Below, in pieces: positions 24,812 through 35,776 of a stretch of 64,000 nucleotides of DNA. The stretch is taken from NCBI GenBank assembly GCA_028015205.1, contig CM051512.1:23157139-23221138 (forward strand). The letters run 5' to 3'. The translations under genes and the position numbers were made by a program. This DNA is from Mytilisepta virgata. Lineage: Eukaryota > Mollusca > Bivalvia > Mytilida > Mytilidae. The stretch's first letter is position 1. Every line of letters starts with the position of its first letter. Under the pieces are notes generated by a model, which had not been told where the DNA came from, searched no databases, and saw only the letters and a list, made by a program, of their open reading frames with translations.

Positions 24812-24922
24812 ATCACTTTATGCACAGTAGGATACGGAGACGTGGTACCACAAACCTGGGCCGGAAAGGTTATCGCTGGCTTCTCTGCTATATTAGGAAT
24901 TTCTTTCTTTGCACTTCCTGCG
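24812..24922 (+). CDS. KCNQ exon: pore helix, selectivity filter, start of S6
   Basis: 111 bp, 37 codons, phase 0 at both ends, with 'tttttttcag' before and 'gtaagt' after. It encodes [20 protein letters not shown] and continues into S6, ending SFFALPA. TVGYGD is the K+ selectivity filter. The residue two after the filter Asp, the external TEA site, is Val as in KCNQ1, not the Tyr of KCNQ2. The position before 'TVGYG' is Cys, where vertebrate KCNQs usually have Thr. The length matches the vertebrate pore exon as I recall it. Confidence 0.98.
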
Positions 24923-25799
24923 GTAAGTGTTAGAGGTTAATAGCTTGTTAATAATAAACAAAAAACTACATGTATTTGGCTACTATTTACACATGTATTT
25001 ACCCAAAATGCGTGTTTGCTTGCTTGTTTGTTTGTTTAATTGGGGTTTTACGCCCTTTTCAGCACGCTTGGCTATTTCGTAGCGGCCAGTTTTTATTGGT
25101 GAAGGAAGCCGGAGTACCCGGAGAGAACCACCGACCTTCGGTAGGAAAATTGGCAATCCTTGTCAGTTTAGACCGGAGTCGACATACCCCGACACAGATG
25201 AGATTCGAACTCACAACCTCAGTGTTGACGGGCTAGTGATCATTAGTAGTCATGACGAACTATCTAGACCACTCGGCCCCAAAATGCGACCACTGCATTA
25301 ATTATACTGTCACGAATGATGACAAATATCATCTGCTTCTGCATATTTACTTGGCAAATTCACAGAGCACATTGGTTTATTATTACGCACTACAGATAAA
25401 AACTAAAACTGTTTTCTCACTGTGAGTTGCACTATAACGATGCCGCACTTATTGTCGAAATTGTAATGTTTGAGTTAATATCAAATTTATATTTTTCTGC
25501 AAGTTTCAAATTTGATAACGAAAAATTATGATGAAATATCATGGAGGTTTTTAAATAAAAAATACGAAAACTGGTTGAGATTTTGGTTCTTTGTCAATTC
25601 GCTAATGATCCCAATATTGTCATGCACAAAGATAATAAGAGAAAACACGGAGGTCTATAACGACACTGAAAGTATTACCGCCACGATCACGTCTATGTAA
25701 CTGTATTATCCTGAATTTAGTGTAGAACGACCATTGTTACGAACCAAATCAAAGATTTTAACTGTTATATTTACATAAATATGTTGTTTGGTTTTACAG
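24923..25799 (+). other. KCNQ intron, pore to S6-helix A exons
   Basis: 877 bp, GT-AG, including a full-length SINE at 25013-25277. The remainder is unremarkable. Confidence 0.8.
25013..25277 (-). mobile_element. tRNA-derived SINE, family S1, copy 2
   Basis: Same family and orientation as 11081-11348, with the B box (reverse complement of 'gattcgaactcacaac'), the body motif 'gaagccggagtacccggaga' and the tail 'gtttgtttgtttaattgggg' at the low-coordinate end. An 11-bp target-site duplication, CCCAAAATGCG, flanks it at 25002-25012 and 25278-25288. It lies antisense inside the KCNQ intron 90 bp after the pore exon. Confidence 0.92.
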
Positions 25800-25984
25800 G
25801 GCATATTAGGCTCAGGATTTGCTCTGAAGGTACAACAACAACAACGACAAAAACACCTCATTCGCAGAAGAGTTCCTGCTGCTATGTTAATACAGAGTTT
25901 ATGGCGTTGTTATGCAGCCGATAAAAATTCAATGTCCGTTGCAACATGGAAACCGCATATGATTCCCTGTCCCAGCCCAACAGC
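25800..25984 (+). CDS. KCNQ exon: S6 end and calmodulin-binding helix A
   Basis: 185 bp, with 'ggttttacag' before; the donor is taken as 'gc|gtaggt' because it leaves two bases of a codon that the next exon completes as Ala. It encodes [20 protein letters not shown], continuing through [17 protein letters not shown]. '[10 protein letters not shown]' is the IQ motif of helix A that holds the calmodulin C-lobe. The vertebrate genes split this region into two exons (about 96 and 95 bp, from memory); here they are fused. A second GT four bases further on would place an in-frame TAG before the splice and end the protein after helix A. Confidence 0.95.
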
Positions 25985-26741
25985 GTAGGTATCAATTCGG
26001 CAATTACTAGTATACGATTTGTAGATAAACGTGTCAAAATTCTCAGTTGGTACACGTAATTAAGTCATTAAATTCTGTTGAAAGTAAGGTTTAACAGTTA
26101 AGTTTGACTCTCTGTTATGTTGAAGTATGCGTTTAGTGGTTTTTTATATAATTTTTCCCCAGGCTGGCGTTAATTGATTGGTATATCATTGTTGCACTTT
26201 CCTGTTGTCCATGTTGTTATTAATTTTATTCAGACAAAGACGACCTCTGCGTGCACTGGAGTGTTCTGTTATATTCCGTCTGATCTATCAGTCACAAAGT
26301 TTTAATAATCATTTTTTTAAACAAGCCATTTATTGTATAATGGTATAAATTGTACTCCTTATTTTCGTGAGAACAGAATTAATCGAAAGTATATCGAAAT
26401 AGTAGCGTCTTCACCAATGCACTTCTTTTATACAATATAAGTCTTATTTCTATCAAAATAGAAAAGATCTATAAGTGTATTCTAGATATACTATTGGTAA
26501 AAAAAATAATTATCTTTTTCTATAAGATAAACGACTTGTCAGGCAAATTCAATTACAAAAAACGTCTGATTATCTAAACTTGTTTTTTGTTAGCGGGAAT
26601 TATTTTTGTGTTATATGTCTTTGTCACATTTGAGATTAATGGGGTTGTTGACCATACAATAAGGTAAATGAAAACTACACAGCCCATGATAAAAGGTCAA
26701 CAATTTTACAATATTAGATCCTCGTTTTATTATTGTTTTAG
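25985..26741 (+). other. KCNQ intron, helix A to linker exons
   Basis: 757 bp, GT-AG, acceptor 'tattgttttag'. No repeats or exons are recognised. Confidence 0.8.
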
Positions 26742-26930
26742 TGATAGACAGTGGAAAAATAATGCATCCTTCGTCAGTAGATTTTCCACGAGGCGGCGTG
26801 ATCGTAGTACCGGTGGGAGTAACCATAGTCATTCCGGAAACCCTCATTCCCCTTTAATACAACCAAAGAAAGAAACAAATCGAAGATCAAATCCACTTGA
26901 TCCGGAAGAAGTTCCAGATACACTCCACAG
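26742..26930 (+). CDS. KCNQ exon: helix A-B linker
   Basis: 189 bp, starting with the third base of an Ala codon and ending 'cac ag|gtaaaa'. It encodes a hydrophilic linker beginning DRQWKNNASFVSRFSTRRR, then a Ser/Gly/His-rich stretch, then RRSNPLDPEEVPD. The cytoplasmic linker between helices A and B is the most variable part of KCNQ C-termini. The frame match on both sides, 'tttag' acceptor and good donor make it a real exon. 'RRRDRSTGG' and 'NRRSNP' are possible basic-directed kinase sites (inference). The exon could be alternatively used, but skipping it is not frame-neutral for the split codons as read. Confidence 0.9.
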
Positions 26931-27039
26931 GTAAAACATTAGTAATATACCCATACGTAGAGATTTAGATTTTAGAACAGCATCCTCAATTCAAGACAAA
27001 ACATCATGAAGCCTTTGTAGGCAACTTCTGTAGAATACA

Positions 27040-27411
27040 TTTTCTCCTATTCTCGGCGTGTTTAATCGGTGGTATAAAAATACATTATATTTTTAACCAC
27101 TTTCCGGTGATTAAATTTCTGCATAGAATTCCCGCATTTTTATCTACAGTTATTGGAACGATAAACTAGAGAAGTTCCGAAATGACGTCCATGTAAACAA
27201 ACTACATAGCAACGCCATTTTCTTCCGGTTTTTGTCAAAAATCATAGGAGAAACAGATTCTCCTTCAGTTTACTCGTGAAATATGGAATTTCTCCACCCT
27301 CAATAGTTAACTTTTCGATTTTAACACGCGAGCCTTTACCAAGCTTTTTAAAATCTAAAATTTAACTATTGAGCGTGGAGAAATTCCACAACTCGTACCT
27401 GAAGTAGAATT
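27040..27411. mobile_element. Foldback element F1, copy 1
   Basis: Its core at 27257-27411 is an imperfect palindrome: 'ggaatttctccaccctcaat' and 'attgagcgtggagaaattcc' pair across 'acacgcgagcctttaccaag'. The flank through 'cggtggtataaaaataca' matches 58494-59325 in reverse orientation, but here about 450 bp of that copy's interior is missing. It lies in a KCNQ intron. Confidence 0.8.
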
Positions 27412-29460
27412 TTGTATATATCCAAATTAGGAAGACTCATGTCTCCTCATAGAAGGCCTGGATTAACATTTTGAAACCATATTTCTTTCCCATAAATTTT
27501 GCCTGATGCGAGTTCCATAAAAAGTATCATCCCTCGGAATTCTTGTTGCGAATGACCTGAGAATAAAAAAAAAACATTTTGTAAAAAAAATCTAAAGTTA
27601 TTTGTAGGTTTTGGATATTTAGTCATATAATTAAGTGTATTTTGACGTCACAATATTGATATTATTATGTTACAGTGTTCATTGACGTCAATTCTGCTAA
27701 ATGCAGGGGATATTTGGTTTTATTCATTAACAGAAAGAAATGGAACATTAGGCTATTCCAGAAAGAAAACATATAAAGCGATTACGAAAAAATTATTAAA
27801 GTTGAGATATTTTCGTACACGTAAAGTAAAATCATGCAAAGATAAAGAAATTTGCTACTGGATCAAGGAACAGCAATATTGGCTTCGTTGTCAAATCTTT
27901 TTTAATAATATTAATTTTATAGCTTATATTTATTGAATGTTAGAAAATAATCAACTGGTCTCCAAACCATAGTGGCGTAATGTAATTTGAGCGGTGAAAG
28001 CAGTTGCTTGCAGAAAATTTGTCAAAAAAAAAAAAAAAAAACAAAACAAAACGAAAAAATTTAAAAACAAAAACGTAAACAAATTAAATCTGGTCGTAAT
28101 ATTTTTCAATAGGAAACCTCTTGTTTTCTTTAAAGCCTTCCTCTATAGGCCCCGATACCCGCAGCCGATTTTTGCTTCCAATTCAAAATTATTAAGCTAC
28201 GTGGCTGATGGTACGTGTCTGAATATTTTTATCGTGACAATAAAACCTCACGCTCCAAGTGTAGATCAGTGTCTGGAAATATTGAGTGTAGTTAATGTTT
28301 TTGCGATTCTTTGACATCCGATAGCACCAGATTAATTAATGGGATCCCTACATTTTGTGGAAGAATGCTAGTGCCGAATGTTAAGATAATTCCTATGGTA
28401 ATTTGGATGCATTTTTCGATGTAGTAAAATAATTAATTTCGAACTGTATAGTAAAATAAACCTTTAAGTGAGTACATGTAGCTTAAGTTTTGTCATAAGA
28501 AAGTAGGAGCCCAATAAAACCCATCAAAAGAAAACTACGAAACCATAAAATAATATATTATCAGTAGTACATTTGTACTTTTATTTAAAAATTGACACAG
28601 TTTAAAGGATGTCAAAACATTCAAAATAAGCCATTAATTCCAAAATAAAATATTTGACATTTTTTTCTTGTTAAAGTACAATGTTGTTTGGTACAGTTAT
28701 ACAATTTGTTGATACTTTATACATTACATAATCTAAATTGTCATCAGGTTGGTAAATCCATCACAAACCGTTTCCCATCAATTCATTTCATTATAGATTA
28801 TAGAGTAAAGTGATAGGGTTAACATACTTGACGAATTTGACATCTATAAAGATAAACACTATTATACTAAAATTTAACCGTTTTCACTTTATTTTATAGT
28901 TGAAGCACCACTTTTGTAATTGGTTTTTCATAAACCAAATGATTTTACGCGAAATTCCATGAAAATGTCTTTTGAATTAACACCTTTGATTTTGAGAAGA
29001 TTTTCTAAAACCACTCTGCAAATAAAAATGAATTTCCATGTTGCATAAAACGATGAATTTACCTCAAACAAAGTTACTAATACAATGTATTAACGTTAGG
29101 TAATATATTTTTGCCAAAGCCAGGATGGATTTCTTTTACCTATAAAAGGAAACGCTAATCGCGTTATTTCTTATAAAACCCCACACGTCTGGAGCAGTGA
29201 TTGAGGGAATTTGATCGTGCACTTTATGGCGATAAATTGACAGGATAGTCACCAATTAGCAAAATTTACTTGGAAAGAAATCAGGAAATTCCATTAAAAG
29301 ATTAAGCATCCGTAACGAAAACTTAGATGGTAAATATGAACTTTTCCATCGTGTCTGTACGTGATCTATACCTGACGGGCAAAGGGAGACAACTATAGTT
29401 TTAAATTAGTTCCTAACCTTTTCCTTTTTGGTACGGCTATGTTGCTCAATATACAAACAT

Positions 29461-29990
29461 TAGGCTTTTTACTTGACGTTTGTCATTTAGTGAAGGGTAA
29501 ACTTCATTAAATTAAAACACAAAATCGGAGTTGAAGCTATATGTTTAGCATTGATTAGCAGTTGACCATTAAAAGATACTTATCTTAACAAAGTATGTTT
29601 CAAATTTTAACAAGATATATTGAGCACATCGAAGTCTACACGATTTTTAATTTACCCAAAAATTGTTAATTTTGTGATTTTTCGTGCACATTTGATTTTT
29701 TTACGGACAAGGCGACATAACTCCAGAACAACATCTGACTTTAATATGGTAACAGTATAGACATGATAGAGGAGCCTAAGGAAATTTCAGTCTAGTGAGT
29801 CTTTTTAGCAACTTCAAACTTTGATCACAGATACAAAGAACTTGGCAATATTTTGTAACCATTTTTCACCATTTTAGTAAGGATGATTTAAGTTTTTTAG
29901 AATAATTATGAATATTTACCCTGGAAACAATAATAAAAATGTGTTCATGTACTTATTAATAAAGTTTCATTTTTTTAAGTAGAAAGGCTA
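29461..29990 (+). mobile_element. 530-bp MITE M1, copy 1
   Basis: The ends TAGGCTTTTTACTT and (reverse complement of the other end) TAGCCTTTCTACTT are terminal inverted repeats. The 7-bp direct repeats 'caaacat' lie immediately outside at 29454-29460 and 29991-29997. The whole element recurs in reverse orientation at 38859-39388 with the same length and very few differences. There is no coding capacity. Size and ends fit a non-autonomous DNA transposon. Superfamily is unresolved (a 7-bp duplication is near that of hAT or Dada groups). Confidence 0.92.
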
Positions 29991-30336
29991 CAAACATAAT
30001 TAATCTCCCTTGTTATCTTGTATATACAATATTATACACTATTATTGCAGTTTATTTGTTCGAGTCCGAGAAACTAGAAATGCAAAGTTCAACATGAAGT
30101 TTTCTTGCTTCGAGGCACATTTTTAGTGCCGAAATGATCTGTAAATTTTCCGATAATATTTACTATTAGCAAAATATAGAAAACAATACTCGACACCCAT
30201 TATTTGCGCAGTAAATCTGCCAGCTGCAGGAAAATGTACGTTTCGTTTGTTTATGTTTGTTTGTTTATTTGTTTATTTATTTATGTATTAGAATATTAGT
30301 TTCAATTATACACGTTTGTAGTTTGAAGTATTATAG

Positions 30337-30590
30337 CGAGCGCAGCGAGCGCTATAGGAGCATATGCATTTTCTACATATGGGTCATTTAGAAAAGTCTT
30401 TGTTTAATGAGGGCAGCCATATTGTGCTACATACTAAGGCCAGAAAAGTTTCGTTCGCCGGAAAAGGAAGTAAGGGAAATAACTTGCTTCAAATCATAAT
30501 TTTAGAATCAGAATCGTGATACCGGAAATGAGTTTCTGGAAAGGGCTATTGCTGTGCTCGCATCATTGGCCACGCCAACAGCATATTATA
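30337..30590 (+). repeat. Dispersed repeat R2, copy 2
   Basis: Matches 19919-20166 ('gggtcatttagaaaagtctt', 'gtaagggaaataacttgctt', 'ggaaagggctattgctgtgc'). 'tattatag' occurs at both edges (30329-30336 and 30584-30591), a possible 8-bp target duplication. Copy 1 does not show a clear one. Confidence 0.88.
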
Positions 30591-30862
30591 GACTCATAAT
30601 TAAATTACTCATTGAAAATAATCCATCGTGTAGAGAGTATATATAACTATAACAGTATTCCACATAATAACTGATTTAATATTAATATTCATACGCAAAA
30701 TAAATTTTATATAAACTTGACGTAATATCCTAGAAAACGCACATATAGGATCATTACCTTATTCGGTATTCATTTTCCAGGTAAGTTTTGGTTATTTTTG
30801 GCATTTGTATCTGTCCTGCAATGTTTTGATTTATTGTTTTGGATTTCCGGATTTTCAGTCCT

Positions 30863-31000
30863 GGTCCCAGATTCACAAACATTTGGACGACTACGGTCGA
30901 CACTGGTTCCAGGACATCAATAGACCACGTACATTGAAGACCGGGAATCAGATCACATTTATGGCAAATTTTAGTCCTACGAATGTTTGTGAAAAGGGAC
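30863..31000. mobile_element. MITE M3, copy 1
   Basis: 'cagattcacaaacattt' at the left and 'tacgaatgtttgtgaaaag' at the right are inverted ends, enclosing 'gactacggtcgacactggtt'. It is related to 40674-40808 and to the solo end at 14708-14763. Confidence 0.65.
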
Positions 31001-31287
31001 ACAGGACACTGCTAATAAAATATAAATAGTTGAAATATGTATATACAGTAGATTTCGCTTGTTACAAAAATCAGGCTTATAACAATGTAAGTGTAATTCC
31101 CCGGTTCCACTGCTATCTAAGTTTATTTTTGGAGGCCTATTGCGAATTCATTAATTTCTAACGAAATCATGGTTATAACAAAAATATTTATTACAAAAGT
31201 AAACAGTGCTTGGCACTTCTATAATCCGCAGCTTACATCTTTAGATGTTAAGAAAATTTATTTTCTTTTGAAAACACATATTTTTGA

Positions 31288-31478
31288 TACAGTAAAACCC
31301 GCTTTAAAGGGCACCTCTATGTAGCAAACCACTGTCTATATAGGGCAGAGTGAAAAAGTCCTATTCATGAACAAAGTATATATATATATACAATTAACCT
31401 CTGTATAAAGGGCACCTGTTCATAAAGGATACTTTTTTCTGGTCCTTTGGGTGCCCTTTATAGACAGGTTTGACTGTA
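31288..31478. mobile_element. TA-flanked MITE M4, copy 1
   Basis: The left end 'tacagtaaaacccgctttaa' with 'agggcacc' and the right end 'gggtgccctttatagacagg' with 'tttgactgta' are terminal inverted repeats. Degenerate relatives with 'tataaagggc' lie at about 37090-37165 and 48326-48502. It is consistent with a Tc1/mariner-type MITE. Confidence 0.7.
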
Positions 31479-33192
31479 ATTATACCGAAAATACGTTTTA
31501 AAATGACACTTATAGAGATACTTCAATAAGGCAAGTTTTCTGGGCAGTCTTATTTTATACCGAACGATGTCTTCTGTAAATTCAGTAATTATCGCGTGCA
31601 TTTATTATTGCGATTTTGTCATTTTAGACCAAAATGCAATTTTAATTTTTGCGATATTGAGAAAAATCACGATTTAATCATATAAAAAATTCCAAAATGC
31701 GAGTTTAAATTATTGCGATTACAACCCTGTTGCAATTTGCGCAATAATAAAAGCATCGCAATGATTTCCGACTTTACAGTATCAAGAAACAGACCCAAGA
31801 GTCACCTGGACTTCGTTATAAACGAACTGTACAATGTATCAATATAGGTATCGGAGAATATTTATTTCCATATCCTAACTTTAAGCCCATATAAAACAGA
31901 TTGGCTTGTTGACGTCTTTTATACATAGATATTAAGTGTACTTGTTCTTACTACATCCGGCATGTTTTTATTGAAAATATCGTTTCTTCGAGTTGTTAAT
32001 AATTTCAGTTTGGAAATGGAGATATTTTACCACGCTACATAAAATCATTTCATGGAACAAATTAATTCGGTATTCTTTTGCCGATATTTAAATCCCTCCG
32101 ATATAAAAAAGGATATATTTTAAGATATTTTACTACACCCCACTCGGAAAGAAGGGAGAATGTATAACACTCGAAAAGTATTCCATATATTATTTAAGGA
32201 TGATCGCTGGTCTAATAGTAAATAAGTCTTTTAGTTTGAGAGAACATATGAATAGTAAACAAATAAGCAAGAAAAAAATATAGGTTCATGTGCTCATTTT
32301 AGAGCTATAAGGCCTTGAAAATTTGCAGGAAATGGGTTTTCTCTGGATTTTTCATTGTCTTTGCATTGATAACTTCAGTCTCTCAAAGATGTATGAAAAA
32401 ATAAAAAGAATTTCATAAAATTTTGTCAAATACCATTTTAAGGTATATATGATTGAATTATAAAAAAATGTTGGCGTTAATGGGCAAAAAGTTTCATGTT
32501 TAATAAATGGATAAAACATGAGGATTCCGAAAATCTGACAGAAAGACCAAAACATGACCAGCGAGCATCCTTAAGATTTGTTCAAACACCAATTACATGT
32601 AATCACAAAACGAGATTACAGAAGTTATTTCAGTAAAGATTTACTTTTACAACTTTTCTGTTTTGCCCGTTCAGAAATCTTGGCAATTCCATGGACTTCA
32701 TTTTTAAACCGATGTTACACGTATAATGTTAATTGACTGTATTTTATAGGAACTTCATATCAGAATGCCTCAGGTAGGAACACATGGTAAAACAACGTGC
32801 ATGTTCATTTCACAAAACACGAACACCTTCTATGTACTGTCTGGTCACCAAAGAACAATCCTTTGTGCATGGAATGAAATTAAGCATTCACAAAAACTAC
32901 CCTGCTGCAAATCCTATCATATAACATGTTTTACTCACAATACCCAATCACGATTTATTACATGCATATCGCTGTAAGTGGTGAGGAATAAAAATTATCA
33001 ATTTTAGATTTATAATATAAACAAACACTTTTTTAAAATCTTGAAATTCATATCATTTCCTCAATTATTAAGTTTAAACTTTTAGATTTTTTTATTACAT
33101 GTACATAGTGACAAAGCCATGAACGAAGACCACAAACACAAATACATGAACATTCACACTTTGTTCATCATGTAACCTCCAAAGTGTAGCAA

Positions 33193-33343
33193 TGTCAGTA
33201 AACACTAGGGGCGCCACTGGGCGGAAACAACGGTTTGTTTAAAGTATACTGGTCCCAAAACAGGCCGGAAAAGGTTGTAAAGAAGCGGAATCCAGTTTTC
33301 CAATAACTTTCCCCAAAACAGCTCCACCTGGCGTTTACTGACA
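33193..33343 (-). mobile_element. 151-bp element M5, copy 1
   Basis: It has inverted ends TGTCAGTAAAC (33193-33203) and GTTTACTGACA (33333-33343). The interior, 'ggcgccactgggcggaaaca' through 'ccccaaaacagctccacctg', recurs at 53423-53573 in the same orientation. Overlapping - strand open frames are not genes. Confidence 0.75.
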
Positions 33344-34537
33344 TTAATACAAAGTGTTTGAAAGGAATAAGGATGTAGGAATGTACACCAATAAGACATT
33401 TTGTTTTATAATGAACGGCCATTCTGGTCTAGATTTTTTTTTACCTTGTCCAGATTTTCTGAATCACTATATGTTCAAACACAATCATTATAACAAGATC
33501 AAATCAAGACAAGTTCAGATCAGTTAAGTAAAGGTAAAGTTAAACATTGTACAATTCATTCTTAACTTTGATGAATTGGTATTGACCAGTCTTGATTGAA
33601 TGATAAGCATTCATTCTTGTTTTGATAGTGCTGTCTTGATTTTTTTCTGAAATTTCAGAAATTGCAAAAATTAAGACATTCAAGATTTTACAAGACGGAA
33701 TGGCCGTTTGAGATCAAAGTGTGTTATTAGTGAAAGTTAGTTTCACTCAACTGACAAAAACTGATGAACATGTTTGCCATGGCAGTGTTTACCAGAGATG
33801 ACAGTCGATAAAAGTGGTGATTATAAATAAGAGCGAGTTTTCCCCCTTTATATTTTTGAATTCATTAATTTTACAAATTTCCGTAAAGGCGTTTTATCAT
33901 TATGCTTATATTTATATGCAGCTTAGTAAATAGGACATGGTGAGTATAAGAATTTGTTGTCTTTTGACAATTGAACTTCTTTGTTACTTTTTATTACATG
34001 TAGTAATTTTTAGGTAAAAACTTTGATGCCTTTTTTTTCTAACACTACATTTACTAAGGGTGTTATTTTGACATACACAAACAATCCGATTATTTACAAT
34101 TTATCGCTTATTATCTCCCCTTATAACTTACTAATATGGCAATAAGGCCAAAATAGTCATGTTTATAACTGATGCAATCTACACCTTTACCTGTTCACAT
34201 AAATGGGTATTTTGACATCATATCACTCATATAGAGCAGTTTTATATACTCATACACGTAAAATTAAAAAGAGATTAAAATCAAGTGCTAAGCCTTTACT
34301 TCATACAAACACTTTAAGTAGAGATATTACAACAATCTTATTCGATTTTCATGCCTTTTTTTGGTCACGTTTTGCACGTATATTCACGAAGTGCATGCGT
34401 AGTTACTTGTACATGCATGAGGTTAATGTCATTTTTATATCTAACTCTTTGTTTTGAAATTAATAATAAAATAAATTAAAAGTAATATCATATAATTATA
34501 AAATTATTTATTACTTCGGATAAATTGAATTGTTAAA

Positions 34538-35538
34538 GAGAACAAATATACCTAAGGAGCAAGCCAAACAAACGTACTCCATTAGACAGACAAAACCCGG
34601 GAAGACAAATGAACAACCACAAGCACAACAAATAAACACTGAAAATTAAAAAACAATGAACAACACGAACTCCTATGAAAACCAGGAGTGAACTCAGGTG
34701 CTCCGGAAGGGTAAGCAGTTCCTGCTCCGTATACGGAACGTTGTGAAGTTCAACAAAGCCAATACAATGGTAGTCACAAATCGGTACATGAAATGTTACG
34801 ACAGTGGGAACAGGTCCAACATCATCTTAGATATTGGAAGACTGTAACAGTCAATCAATTTGTGATGACGACCGTAAAATTTTCTAAGTGATGACATCGA
34901 CTTATCCCTGATAAACCCCTGGTTAAGAAGCTTTTGTGACAGCAGTAACCTCTGTCGAAAGTCATGATAACTCACGCATGCCCTTGAATATCGGAAAAGC
35001 TGAGAAACATAGACGCAATATGCAAGCGATGCTGGTATATTGCTACTCAAGAAGAGAAAGTTAACAATCGGAAAGTCGAAGTCATCACGTTTGTCATAAA
35101 GTTTTGTTTTCAGATGTCCCTCATTGTCTATTTCAAGAAACAAATCCAAATATGAATCGGACTTTGATGTATCTGTAGACTACAGACTGTAGTATCCTTA
35201 ATTTCAAGTTCACTGGGGCAGATGAGATGCAGAAAGTCAAGGAATTTATCGTTATTTAACGACAACACGTCATCTATATAACGCAAAGTCAAATTAAAAG
35301 ATTGGGCTAGTTTCTTTTTGTTTTCACGTAGAAGCCCTTGAATGAAGTCCGCTTCAATCGAGTACAGAAACAGATCGGCGAGAAGAGGAGCACAGTTGGT
35401 TCCCATTGGAATGCCGATTGTTTGTTGGAAAATACGACCACCAAATTCAAAGAATATTTTGTCTATGAGAAAATCTAACATGCTTGTAATTTCATCTTTA
35501 GAATTACATTTAGAATTTACCTGAAATAAATATATCAA
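34538..35538 (-). pseudogene. Truncated, frameshifted reverse transcriptase fragment
   Basis: On the - strand, 35538-35128 encodes an RT palm with 'IGIPMGTNCAPLLADLFLYS' and the catalytic motif 'RYIDDVLSL' (a YxDD box). The frame shifts near 35160-35175 and continues in 35149-34796 with 'YLDLFLEIDNEGHLKTKLYD' and 'NQGFIRDKSM...KFYGRHH'. The upstream part of the protein is absent. It resembles RTs that are abundant in bivalve and other invertebrate genomes, possibly Penelope-like (tentative). Its 3' region down to about 34538 is shared with 56095-56575. It is a dead non-LTR-type insertion in the KCNQ intron, ending 144 bp before the next exon. Confidence 0.85.
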
Positions 35539-35681
35539 AACAAATAGATTTAGCTGGTATATATCTGTACATGTATATTATGAGGTAAACAAACAATGTT
35601 GTTGTTTTGAAAACTAAATATCAATAATTTGTCAAATTTTTTGTGAAAATTTTTTTTCAAAAGAAATTTCTTTTCTTACAG

Positions 35682-35776
35682 GAGTCATCTTAGTCTAGCA
35701 ACAGGGATTGCTGATCACAGGGTAGATCAACTTCCGGTAAGAAAAGATAACCCATCACCACCTTTATCATATGAAG
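35682..35776 (+). CDS. KCNQ exon: pre-helix B segment
   Basis: 95 bp, with 'ttttcttacag' before and 'g|gtaatt' after. It starts with one base completing an Arg codon and ends with one base of an Asp codon. It encodes SHLSLATGIADHRVDQLP followed by VRKDNPSPPLSYE. Inside it, at 35737, 'ccg|gtaaga' is a strong donor sequence. Using it would end the exon in a phase that reads ACG AAT TAG in the next exon, truncating the channel before helix B. The annotated donor keeps the frame into helix B. The segment itself is not strongly conserved in the family, so the evidence is frame and splice sites. Confidence 0.88.

Larger units (their letters stand above)
26931..35681 (+). other. KCNQ long intron in the A-B linker
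   Basis: 8751 bp, GT-AG. In order it holds foldback element F1 (27040-27411), a 530-bp MITE (29461-29990), dispersed repeat R2 (30337-30590), MITE M3 (30863-31000), a TA-flanked MITE (31288-31478), a 151-bp element (33193-33343) and a broken reverse transcriptase (34538-35538). No further KCNQ exon was found. Confidence 0.8.
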
